Below, in pieces: positions 11,067 through 16,082 of a stretch of DNA of 16,082 nt. The position numbers and the translations under genes were made by a program. The notes below the pieces were generated by a model. That model saw only the letters and a list, made by a program, of their open reading frames with translations. It was not told the DNA's origin and did not search any database. This DNA is from Candidatus Pacearchaeota archaeon (GTDB lineage: Archaea > Nanoarchaeota > Nanoarchaeia > Pacearchaeales > GW2011-AR1). The stretch lies in the NCBI GenBank assembly GCA_023228245.1, contig JALOBN010000051.1:1-16082 (forward strand), written 5' to 3'. How positions within the stretch are numbered: the stretch's first letter is position 1; each line of letters begins with the position of its first letter.

Positions 11067-11963
11067 TTAGGCCGCCTCCAGCTTCTGCCGCCATTCTTTT
11101 CGGCAGATTTCGCAGAGATATATACCTACAGGTATGCCCCCCACGTCGTCCTCGCCGATGATCTTGCTCCGGCCATTGCAAACCGGACAGGGCCGCGCGC
11201 CCTTGAGATCCGGCGCTATGACCGGCAGGGCTTCATCTATGCCCCGGTTGAGCCATTCCAGGAGGAGAGATCCTGTTCCTGGTGTGGGCTGAAACTCAAT
11301 GCTCTGGAACATGCCGGTATTGTCCTTGTCGGCCCAGGCTCGTGCCCGGTCGAGGTACAGGACAAGAAGGAACTCATACTCCAGGCCGTCTCGCTGTATT
11401 GGAGCCAGACCTACTTTTTTGGGAACCTGCTTGCCTTTCTCGTTTGTCTCGAAGGCGTAGGCCTGTTTGGTCCTAGTAGTGGCTATGATATGCATCTGAG
11501 AGGCCATGATGCGCTCGATTAGCTTGTTCTGCTTGCGGCCAATTGTGTCCCAATTCAAGAAGCCTTTTCCGGGGTCCTGGGCATCCATGCGGCTCTTCTG
11601 ATCGAGAAGGCCGCCAGCGCCCGCCCATGCATGACTGAGAGAGTCAATGATGAGCACCGTGAAGCCTGCCTTTTCGGCTGCGTCAATGACATCGATGTAC
11701 TTTTCTGATTCGTAGGGCTCTGCGATCGCTGCCACCTGATAGGGGCCGATTCGGAAGTCCTTGACTCCGGGGACTTCAGAGCCTATGTAGAGCTCTCCTC
11801 TTCCGTGCTCTGTATCAGCAAAAGCGATCTTAGACCAGTCCGGCTCCAGACCGGAGGCGATTGTCAGGGCGGACATGGTTTTTCCGCTGCCGGACGGGCC
11901 TGTGAGCATCATCTTTAGCTTCTGCTTGCGGCGTTGGGCCGGTGCGAATTTTACTCCGGCCAT
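11067..11963 (-). CDS. Sak4-like phage RecA-fold ATPase with C-terminal zinc ribbon
   Basis: 298 residues. Walker A GPSGSGKT (22-29), acidic motif FADTEHGRGELY (48-59), Walker B TVLIIDSLSHAW (102-113), then MHIIATTRTK (157-166), a motif-3-like segment. This is the AAA_24 / 'phage nucleotide-binding protein' group that includes the Sak4 single-strand annealing recombinases. An added zinc ribbon, CPVC (259-262) ... CEIC (284-287), closes the protein, beyond the usual ATPase core. Neighbours (coiled-coil, zinc-ribbon, possible Sm-like) form a recombination/replication cassette. ATG at 11963 has GGAGG about 12 nt upstream. Confidence 0.85.
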   Translation of the reverse strand: MAGVKFAPAQRRKQKLKMMLTGPSGSGKTMSALTIASGLEPDWSKIAFADTEHGRGELYIGSEVPGVKDFRIGPYQVAAIAEPYESEKYIDVIDAAEKAGFTVLIIDSLSHAWAGAGGLLDQKSRMDAQDPGKGFLNWDTIGRKQNKLIERIMASQMHIIATTRTKQAYAFETNEKGKQVPKKVGLAPIQRDGLEYEFLLVLYLDRARAWADKDNTGMFQSIEFQPTPGTGSLLLEWLNRGIDEALPVIAPDLKGARPCPVCNGRSKIIGEDDVGGIPVGIYLCEICRKEWRQKLEAA

Positions 11964-11965
11964 GA

Positions 11966-12196
11966 TTACGGCTCCTCCGCGATTGCGGCGTCTATTCTCA
12001 CGCTATCGTATGGCCCGATGCTCACTATATTTGATGAGTAGATGAAGCTCCCATCGTCAAGCGTGATTCCTTCTCTCTCTATTGAGGTGATGAGTGCTTC
12101 CGTGAGGAGGGTCCCCCGGATCTTGCCGCGGTAAATCGGTGCGGTTTTGCAGAGCACGATTACAGCCCGATTGAGAAGATGGGTTGGTGCAGCCAT
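11966..12196 (-). CDS. 76-aa beta-rich protein, possibly Sm-like
   Basis: MAAPTHLLNRAVIVLCKTAP, then IYRGKIRGTLLTEALITSIE, then GITLDDGSFIYSSNIVSIGP. A first strand pair with 'Y.GKi.G.L' and a final 'DGs.iysSNIVsI' recall the Sm1 and Sm2 motifs of LSm/SmAP barrels, though spacing is loose. It lacks an obvious N-terminal helix. The start has GGAG 9 nt upstream, 2 nt after the previous stop. Sm-like folds bind RNA or act as adaptors, but the assignment is tentative. Confidence 0.55.
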   Translation of the reverse strand: MAAPTHLLNRAVIVLCKTAPIYRGKIRGTLLTEALITSIEREGITLDDGSFIYSSNIVSIGPYDSVRIDAAIAEEP

Positions 12197-12198
12197 GC

Positions 12199-12702
12199 CT
12201 ATAGCTCCTTCGCGATCGTCGCCTGTGGCCGATCTTCCTCTTGCAGCAGTATGCCTGGGATGCTACGCTTCATCTTGAGCAGCGCCTTGGCGTAAGCCTC
12301 GAAGCCCTCCCGGTCCAGCACCAGGAACCCCTGGTTCTCCTTGAGTGCCCACGCCTTCGCGGCTGTTTCGTCGTATGACAGGCTCTTGGTGATCCGGATT
12401 CCCACGCCCTGGGCTGGCTTCTTCTCGCCTGTCTGGTGATAAGCTTCCAGGGTGAGCTTGCGGAGTTCTGCCTCAGCCTGGCTGCAGTCGCTCTGTGCCT
12501 TGCATTTGGCCGCGATCAGTTCCTTGTGCCGCAGGTTGAATTCGCACAGGAGATTGTGATACTCCTGGGTCCTGGACTCCATGGCGGCCCGGGTCTCCCG
12601 GACCTTTGCGACCTGTGCATTCAATCCTATCTGCAGATTGTTGATGTGGTCCGGGAGGGATAGGCCGGGCCGCTCTTTCCCATCGAAGAGAGTGGCGCCC
12701 AT
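12199..12702 (-). CDS. Coiled-coil protein next to Sak4-like ATPase
   Basis: 167 residues from ATG at 12702 (TGATG overlap; GGTGG upstream). Residues 18-85 form a long coiled coil (NNLQIGLNAQVAKVRETRAA; FNLRHKELIAAKCKAQSDCS). A small C-terminal domain follows: GVGIRITKSLSYDETAAKAW ... LVLDREGFEAYAKALLKM. The pattern 'i+itk.L.Yde..A..WA......lLDr..Fe..Ak' is typical of phage proteins placed beside RecA-like or Gp157-like genes. That link is from memory of family patterns, not a search. Likely a structural partner of the ATPase or a single-stranded DNA binder. Confidence 0.65.
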   Translation of the reverse strand: MGATLFDGKERPGLSLPDHINNLQIGLNAQVAKVRETRAAMESRTQEYHNLLCEFNLRHKELIAAKCKAQSDCSQAEAELRKLTLEAYHQTGEKKPAQGVGIRITKSLSYDETAAKAWALKENQGFLVLDREGFEAYAKALLKMKRSIPGILLQEEDRPQATIAKEL

Positions 12703-13028
12703 CAGGCCACCGCCTTGCGCTCTACGAAATCCGCCCCGCATGATTGGCAGTGGAACTCGAATTTATGCCCTGGCAGACTGTTGTATCTCCAGAGGGACTC
12801 TTTTTCTTGGCATGACGGGCAGACCGGTATCTCCTCGAATGCCTCGCAGCTCCGGCAGACCGGGCCGGTAGTGACTGGCCTACCACCTAGGCTCGGCCTG
12901 GTGAAGTGCTCGCCTGGTTGGATTGTGGCGTCACATTTCTTGCAGGCGAGCGGGGCCAATGCTGCATAGATCTGGCAGCCATTTGTGGCCTTCCCGGCCT
13001 TCTTGGATTGGGGCTTGGTCATCTTCAT
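12702..13028 (-). CDS. Double zinc-ribbon protein
   Basis: 108 residues from ATG at 13028 (GGCGGTGGC just upstream; ATGA overlap). First metal site: C29-KK-C32 and C58-RS-C61, around IQPGEHFTRP. Second: C70-PS-C73 and C94-QS-C97. The N-terminus (MTKPQSKKAGKAT) is basic. Two tandem ribbons in so small a protein suggest nucleic-acid or adaptor function. It sits between another zinc-ribbon protein and the coiled-coil gene in the recombination cassette. Not recognised beyond the ribbons. Confidence 0.7.
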   Translation of the reverse strand: MKMTKPQSKKAGKATNGCQIYAALAPLACKKCDATIQPGEHFTRPSLGGRPVTTGPVCRSCEAFEEIPVCPSCQEKESLWRYNSLPGHKFEFHCQSCGADFVERKAVA

Positions 13029-13333
13029 GCCACCGCCTTTCCATGTGCCTGCATCCAGGCTCGCGAGTCCGCTATGGTCTCGGAGATCTGCTCCTGGCTG
13101 AACGTCTGCTGGTTGAAGTAGCAGCAGTTCCTGCATTGCTTGATTCCGTGGCTGTACTCTGCTGGTAGAGTCTTCTGGCCGCAGACCGGGCAGGGCACCA
13201 TTGCGGTTACGTGCATCGATCCACCCAGGCCTTTCATGGCAGCTCGGATTCTGACGGTGCGGTCCGCTTCTGGTATTGCTTCGATAGCGGCATCCAGGCG
13301 GGCTTTTACTGTGATTTTCTTGGGGTATTTCAT
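13025..13333 (-). CDS. Zinc-ribbon protein, first gene of the recombination operon
   Basis: 102 residues from ATG at 13333 (MKYPKKITVKARLDAAIEAI). Zinc ribbon C48-PV-C51 and C67-RN-C70, with a further C71. A helical C-terminus (EQISETIADSRAWMQAHG) may dimerise. The start lacks a Shine-Dalgarno and a TATA-like GATATAGC lies about 25 bp upstream, so the message is probably leaderless. An inverted repeat abuts the start codon, a fitting operator position. The six residues upstream of this ATG in the longer frame are not needed. Confidence 0.7.
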   Translation of the reverse strand: MKYPKKITVKARLDAAIEAIPEADRTVRIRAAMKGLGGSMHVTAMVPCPVCGQKTLPAEYSHGIKQCRNCCYFNQQTFSQEQISETIADSRAWMQAHGKAVA

Positions 13334-13347
13334 ACTAGTAGCTAGTA
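13333..13347. promoter_or_regulatory. Inverted repeat at the start of the recombination operon
   Basis: TACTAG-TAG-CTAGTA: perfect 6-bp arms on a 3-bp spacer, sharing its first base with the start codon at 13333. At a leaderless promoter this covers the transcription start. A single TACTAG half-site recurs at 14063-14068, just inside the rightward promoter. Confidence 0.5.
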
Positions 13348-13353
13348 CCACAT

Positions 13354-13361
13354 GCTATATC
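13354..13361 (-). promoter_or_regulatory. TATA-like box of the recombination operon
   Basis: GATATAGC centred about 25 bp before the leaderless ATG at 13333. A further AT-rich CATAAATTA lies upstream at 13373-13381. Confidence 0.4.
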
Positions 13362-13405
13362 AATCTAATCCTAATTTATGGTATGAATAGGATAAGACAG
13401 GAATA

Positions 13406-13415
13406 TTTATATTTA
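13406..13415 (+). promoter_or_regulatory. TATA box of the AbrB gene
   Basis: TTTATATTTA centred about 27 bp before the ATG at 13437, back to back with the leftward promoter, so 13334-13436 is a bidirectional control region. Confidence 0.55.
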
Positions 13416-13436
13416 TGAAGGCCGCAATAGGATTGT

Positions 13437-13634
13437 ATGCGCGAATATCCCACGATAATGGAAGTGGATGAGAGGGGACGGATGTTAATGCCTCTCGCCA
13501 TGAGAAAGGCGCTTGGTATTGAAAATAAAAGAGCGCTGATAGAAATACGAGTGACGGTTGTGAATGTGGAAAAGGAAGAAAGCGTGAACCCTAGCCCGGC
13601 CAACGCCTCTGAGTTCCTTCCCGCATTAGCTTGA
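13437..13634 (+). CDS. AbrB/SpoVT-type transition regulator
   Basis: 65 residues. MREYPTIMEVDERGRMLMPL, then AMRKALGIENKRALIEIRVT matches the SpoVT-AbrB swapped-hairpin domain ('..vdekGRi.iP..iR.alGi..g..lei.v') nearly end to end (residues 5-42). The acidic, Asn/Pro-rich tail (EESVNPSPANAS) is unassigned. These proteins dimerise and bind AT-rich or palindromic operators; in archaea they are often antitoxins or provirus regulators. It lies between divergent operons with an inverted repeat, so it probably controls one or both. TATA spacing implies a leaderless or very short leader. Confidence 0.8.
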   Translation: MREYPTIMEVDERGRMLMPLAMRKALGIENKRALIEIRVTVVNVEKEESVNPSPANASEFLPALA

Positions 13635-13655
13635 GACAAATCTGGAGAAATTTGA

Positions 13656-13748
13656 ATGTCTCAGCCAGATAATACTAACCTAGCTTCGGCTATTAACCTT
13701 GCGGACGTTGCGGCGCACCCCGGCGACCTTACGCAGCCAGGCTCGTGA
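13656..13748 (+). CDS. Possible 30-aa ORF before integrase remnant
   Basis: MSQPDNTNLASAINLADVAA, then HPGDLTQPGS. GGAG lies 9 nt before the ATG. Its stop overlaps the GTG of the integrase fragment as GTGA. It may be a real coupled peptide, or an out-of-frame piece of a decayed integrase N-terminal region; the frame of the fragment extends upstream through AARLV to 13697. Low certainty. Confidence 0.3.
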   Translation: MSQPDNTNLASAINLADVAAHPGDLTQPGS

Positions 13749-14019
13749 ACTCCATTTTGGACAGTCGGGATAAGGCCATTGTACTGCTCTATCTGAAGAC
13801 CGGCATGACCCTACCACAGAGAGGCTGGATCGGAGGTTCTCGCCGCACTGCTGCCGCCACTGGTTTTCCACCCACCTCTACCGGGCCGGGATGGAGGAGC
13901 GATATATCGCCTGGCTGCGAGGGGATGCGCCTCGCGGCAGCATGGCGCCTTATATCCACATCTCGCCCGATGATGTGAGAAGAAGTTATCTTGCTCATAT
14001 CCCCCGGCTCGGGATTTGA
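13733..14019 (+). pseudogene. Broken tyrosine recombinase (provirus integrase)
   Basis: Two integrase pieces in different frames. Frame 1 (GTG at 13745): LVNSILDSRDKAIVLLYLKT, the segment that normally leads into the first catalytic Arg ('AKTGiRR.EL'), but that Arg is absent. Frame 3 (to TGA at 14019): DPTTERLDRRFSPHCCRHWF, then STHLYRAGMEERYIAWLRGD, MAPYIHISPDDVRRSYLAHI. It holds the H-x-x-R-H box (H 13846, R 13855, H 13858) and the Tyr nucleophile (13951). About 100 residues including the first Arg and the Lys hairpin are missing, with a frame change near 13800-13812. The C-terminal wording closely recalls haloarchaeal and methanogen provirus integrases. Catalytically dead as it stands. Confidence 0.8.
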
Positions 14020-14056
14020 TGGAGCCACCCCCAAGTTATCCGTTTATGGCGATATC

Positions 14057-14064
14057 TATATATA
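14057..14064 (+). promoter_or_regulatory. TATA box of the rightward operon
   Basis: TATATATA, about 50 bp before the ATG at 14112. Initiation near 14086-14090 would leave a short leader with GAGGT at 14098. Confidence 0.55.
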
Positions 14065-14072
14065 CTAGCGCC

Positions 14073-14084
14073 ACCCTATAGGGT
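14073..14084. promoter_or_regulatory. 12-bp perfect palindrome between TATA and start
   Basis: ACCCTATAGGGT, 9 bp after the TATA box and just before the predicted transcription start of the rightward operon. This is a classic position for a repressor operator. The region 14020-14111 holds nothing else. Confidence 0.5.
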
Positions 14085-14111
14085 ATTGCTGAGATGTGAG
14101 GTTGAGACAAA

Positions 14112-14426
14112 ATGGCAAGCGACGAAATGATACAAGTCCTGAGAAATCATGGGGTATTTGCGTATGGGCAGGAAAGCGATATCGAGAGCATGGCAGAAGA
14201 GTGGGAGGATTATGATTTCTCGCCACGTGGCGCAGATGAATGGCTCTCGGCTGGCTGCTTCCGGGCAGCAGATGCCAGAGATCTCGCAAATGCGGGGATC
14301 TCTCCCGAGGACGCGGGAAAGAATTACGACCCGGATAGCAATCCAGGAATCTCGATTGGATACGCGGTGGCCAATGGCGATATGACGATCGATGAGGTGA
14401 AGATGTTGGTCGAGGAGGTGGCCTAG
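14112..14426 (+). CDS. Acidic 104-aa helical protein, first gene of right operon
   Basis: MASDEMIQVLRNHGVFAYGQ onward. Strongly acidic. Several short helices; 'DEWLSAGCFRAADARDLANAGISPEDA' looks like a helix-loop-helix where a 'W..aG....A..L..aGI.P..A' pattern suggests an HTH- or SAM-like bundle. Ends with a helix, TIDEVKMLVEEVA. GAGGT 9 nt upstream gives a good start. I do not recognise the family. As the first gene behind an operator-bearing promoter it could be regulatory or an acidic inhibitor; no evidence decides. Confidence 0.6.
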   Translation: MASDEMIQVLRNHGVFAYGQESDIESMAEEWEDYDFSPRGADEWLSAGCFRAADARDLANAGISPEDAGKNYDPDSNPGISIGYAVANGDMTIDEVKMLVEEVA

Positions 14427-14427
14427 G

Positions 14428-14574
14428 ATGGTCGACCTCTCGACGATGAATGCCATTTTTATGGCATTCGGCGCAAAAATCGGCGTCGTGCGGGTTATCT
14501 ACGCAGACGACGGCGATCTGTTCGTAGATACGTCCGGCGGGACGTACGCAATTGAATTCGAGAAGGTGGCTTGA
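14428..14574 (+). CDS. 48-aa unknown protein
   Basis: MVDLSTMNAIFMAFGAKIGV, then VRVIYADDGDLFVDTSGGTY and a short tail. A helix, then a beta-hairpin (VVRVIYADDGDLFVDTSGG) and a last strand. GGAGGTGG lies about 9 nt upstream, and the gene follows the previous stop by one base. Not recognised. Confidence 0.5.
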   Translation: MVDLSTMNAIFMAFGAKIGVVRVIYADDGDLFVDTSGGTYAIEFEKVA

Positions 14575-14575
14575 G

Positions 14576-14932
14576 ATGGACCTCTCTCTTTTCGCCACCG
14601 CAGGCCAGCTCCAGCAATGGGCAGATGAAGAGCTGGATTCCGCCCTGGCGGAAATCCAAAAGCAGCCCCTGACAACCCTCGATGCCATCGAGGAAGCCCT
14701 GGCGGGCAAGGTGGATAGCTGGACATATCATCCTGCCTGGCCGGAAGGCTGGGCAACATCGGAGGAGGATTGCGCTCACCTGATGGCGTGGGAGCCAGTT
14801 GAATGCAGAATCCATTCGCGTGGCCGGAATGGTTCGCCCACTATGGCGGGAGTGACGCTGCGCGTACTCTTCCCGCGATGCACCGAAGCAGGAAAATGCC
14901 CATGTGGAGCGGCATGCCGGGAGGTGCCCTGA
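14576..14932 (+). CDS. 118-aa protein with C-terminal Cys cluster
   Basis: Residues 1-45 are two helices (FATAGQLQQWADEELDSALA; LTTLDAIEEALAG). The middle is Trp-rich (WTYHPAWPEGW). The end carries C102-x5-C108-x-C110-x3-C114 (RCTEAGKCPCGAAC), probably metal-binding. AGGTGG lies 8 nt upstream of the ATG at 14576. An upstream extension of eight residues is open but unsupported. It precedes the 131-aa gene by 3 bp. Family unknown. Confidence 0.6.
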   Translation: MDLSLFATAGQLQQWADEELDSALAEIQKQPLTTLDAIEEALAGKVDSWTYHPAWPEGWATSEEDCAHLMAWEPVECRIHSRGRNGSPTMAGVTLRVLFPRCTEAGKCPCGAACREVP

Positions 14933-14935
14933 GCC

Positions 14936-15331
14936 ATGCCCTCCGTCTGGGAGGCTCACGTCAGCCTCGATCAGGAGACCTGGGCCTGGCATCGCCACAA
15001 TCCCGGCCAACTGTCGCGGCTGGCGAAAGAAGCGATCTGCCGGGAGATCGCCATGGACTCTCTGCCGGACGGCCTGAGAGACGATGCCCTTGAGGCCGCC
15101 ACTGCTGAGTTCTTTGCCGCTTGGCTGCTTCAGGGCGACTATGCCGTCGTCGGCCTAGAATTGGCCCGCCACAAGGCCACGGAGGAGCAGATGCTGCAGG
15201 ATGCCGACTGGCTGCATGTGTCGGCTGACAGGCTCCTGGCCACGCTCCAGGAGCTATTCGACCTGGAGCTGGAGACGCAACTGCGAAAGCAGGCGGTGCT
15301 GCGAGCTGCGAGAAAAGGAGATGTGGTATGA
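14936..15331 (+). CDS. 131-aa helical protein
   Basis: MPSVWEAHVSLDQETWAWHR, then LSRLAKEAICREIAMDSLPD, then AATAEFFAAWLLQGDYAVVG and a long C-terminal helix (ADRLLATLQELFDLELETQL). Nearly all-alpha with no signal peptide. GGAGGTG lies 9 nt before the ATG. Its stop overlaps the next gene by ATGA. Not recognised. Confidence 0.6.
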   Translation: MPSVWEAHVSLDQETWAWHRHNPGQLSRLAKEAICREIAMDSLPDGLRDDALEAATAEFFAAWLLQGDYAVVGLELARHKATEEQMLQDADWLHVSADRLLATLQELFDLELETQLRKQAVLRAARKGDVV

Positions 15332-15546
15332 AAATAGAAATAGAATTTCGTGAAGGCTGCTCACTGGAGATAGCCCATATCGGCACCAGTGAGCAGATAG
15401 CGATGCAGATCGCTCTCGATCGAGCTTTCCGAAGTGCCGCCGATGTCGGTCAGCAGCTCCGAGAGGCTGTTTATCGGATCGGCGAAGCGGCAGCCGAAGC
15501 GGGAAGGCAATTTGCGGCCTTCCTGAAAACACAGGAAGGCAATTAG
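15328..15546 (+). CDS. 72-aa helical protein
   Basis: An N-terminal strand pair (MKIEIEFREGCSLEIAHIGT) leads into one long Ala-rich helix (ALDRAFRSAADVGQQLREAV, YRIGEAAAEAGRQFAAFLKT). GGAG is 8 nt upstream and ATGA overlaps the previous gene. The pattern suits a small dimeric coiled coil. Function unknown. Confidence 0.55.
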   Translation: MKIEIEFREGCSLEIAHIGTSEQIAMQIALDRAFRSAADVGQQLREAVYRIGEAAAEAGRQFAAFLKTQEGN

Positions 15547-15568
15547 TGGAAATGTGTGGAGTGGGAAA

Positions 15569-15868
15569 ATGAAACTAATACTATCGATATTGGCGGCGCT
15601 GCTTCTGGTAGCGCCAGGAATTGGCATGACAGACACCCAGGCAGCATATCTGCAGGGTTTCCATGACGGCTTGGAGATGATGAATTTGTACCGCGCGGAT
15701 GTCCCTGCCTATAACATCGAGGCATCGGCATTCAATGCATCCCTATCGGCCAACCTGAATGAGTCCGAGGCCGCCGCCTTCATGCTGCCCCTGGCGGCGG
15801 AGAGGGTTGCCCCGGTGCCGGACCTGTTCAATTCCAGTGTGCCGATCGAGGAGCTGAGGAAGGCATGA
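15569..15868 (+). CDS. Small secreted protein, tandem paralog 1
   Basis: 99 residues. Signal peptide MKLILSILAALLLVAPGIGM with likely cleavage after about residue 20. The mature part (TDTQAAYLQGFHDGLEMMNL, then AYNIEASAFNASLSANLNES) has sequons NAS, NES and NSS, consistent with surface export. It aligns with the next gene: 'T..QaA.y.G......m...y...v.A.N.....FNa...'. GGAG lies 7 nt upstream and ATGA overlaps the next start. Possibly part of a virion or surface layer; not recognised. Confidence 0.65.
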   Translation: MKLILSILAALLLVAPGIGMTDTQAAYLQGFHDGLEMMNLYRADVPAYNIEASAFNASLSANLNESEAAAFMLPLAAERVAPVPDLFNSSVPIEELRKA

Positions 15869-16082
15869 AGGCCTTCTTTTTCTTGGTCTGCCTGGCGCTC
15901 ATCACCACGGCAGTGGCCTATACTCCGGAACAGCAGGCCATGTACGACGGAACCCGGCTATCCTGGAAGATGGCCACGGCCTACGCCACCCAGGATGTCG
16001 CCGCCTTCAATGCACTGGCCGATCAATGGAATGCCTGGGTGCAGACCAACTTCGGCCAGGATCCGAGCATGATCATGGCAAA
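15865..16082 (+). CDS. Small secreted protein, tandem paralog 2 (partial)
   Basis: MKAFFFLVCLALITTAVAYT is a clear signal peptide with an AxA-like site near residue 18. The mature start TPEQQAMYDGTRLSWKMATA, then QDVAAFNALADQWNAWVQTN resembles the preceding product in spacing of Q, A, G, M and FNA. It runs off the right edge of the window after about 72 residues, so its end is not visible. Confidence 0.65.
   Translation, partial: MKAFFFLVCLALITTAVAYTPEQQAMYDGTRLSWKMATAYATQDVAAFNALADQWNAWVQTNFGQDPSMIMA

Noticed and set aside
12581..13168. Several plus-strand frames of 70-96 codons opposite the zinc-ribbon genes
   Set aside because: They mirror real minus-strand genes with clear Cys motifs and lack ribosome sites.
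7615..13712. A shared 14-mer, TTGCGGACGTTGCG, at 13699-13712 and, reverse-complemented, at 7615-7628
   Set aside because: By base counting, about one 14-mer match between any two places on either strand is expected in a window this size, and the flanks do not match beyond it.
1..16082. tRNA or rRNA genes, CRISPR array, complete insertion sequence
   Set aside because: I saw no cloverleaf with a GTTCRA arm, no regularly spaced repeats of 25-40 bp, and no transposase motif. A tRNA attachment site may lie outside the window.

Overview
The window looks archaeal. AT-rich TATA-like boxes sit about 25-28 bp upstream of starts that lack a ribosome-binding site (13333, 13437, 7884). Other genes carry strong GGAGG or GGTGA sites. 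One gene resembles the methanogen FilR1/DUF1724 regulators, and an integrase remnant resembles the tyrosine recombinases of haloarchaeal and methanogen proviruses. The best guess is a Methanothrix (Methanosaeta)-like or related methanogen carrying an integrated virus or plasmid-like element. The host genus is inferred, not shown.

Layout. (1) 287-3365, leftward: nine genes joined end to end by 1-25 nt stop/start overlaps, including a three-module HTH-like protein, small Cys-pair proteins and winged-helix proteins. The promoter region at 3366-3600 holds three copies of a 23-bp imperfect palindrome. (2) 3601-7568, leftward: fourteen genes, again all overlapping by 1 or 4 nt. They include a Gp37/Gp68 (DUF5131) CX3CX2C protein, zinc-ribbon peptides, winged-helix proteins, possible small beta-barrels and one membrane peptide. 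(3) 7569-7883: a divergent promoter region with a 9-bp-periodic array and a G-rich tract. (4) 7884-10041, an accessory block: a short rightward gene, a UbiA-type prenyltransferase, and an AT-rich two-gene module of a GHKL ATPase and a STAS-like DUF4325 protein, preceded by a 9-codon leader ORF. (5) 10110-13333, leftward: a replication/recombination cassette (Sak4-like RecA-fold ATPase, coiled-coil partner, possible Sm-like protein, zinc-ribbon proteins, DUF6011 protein) ending in a frameshifted FilR1-like regulator. (6) 13334-14111: a bidirectional control region with an AbrB-type regulator and a broken integrase. (7) 14112-16082, rightward: small proteins of unknown function ending in two tandem secreted paralogs, the second cut by the window edge.

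How it fits together. The AbrB protein and several winged-helix proteins are the likely switches for three leftward early-type operons and one rightward operon. The Sak4-like cassette would serve element replication or recombination. The integrase has lost its central catalytic part, so the element is probably immobile or uses another enzyme. The UbiA gene and the ATPase/STAS pair look like cargo. The least explained parts are the ATPase/STAS pair with its leader ORF, the repeated palindrome at 3386-3609, and the dense set of tiny Cys-rich proteins, many under 60 residues and easily missed by gene callers.
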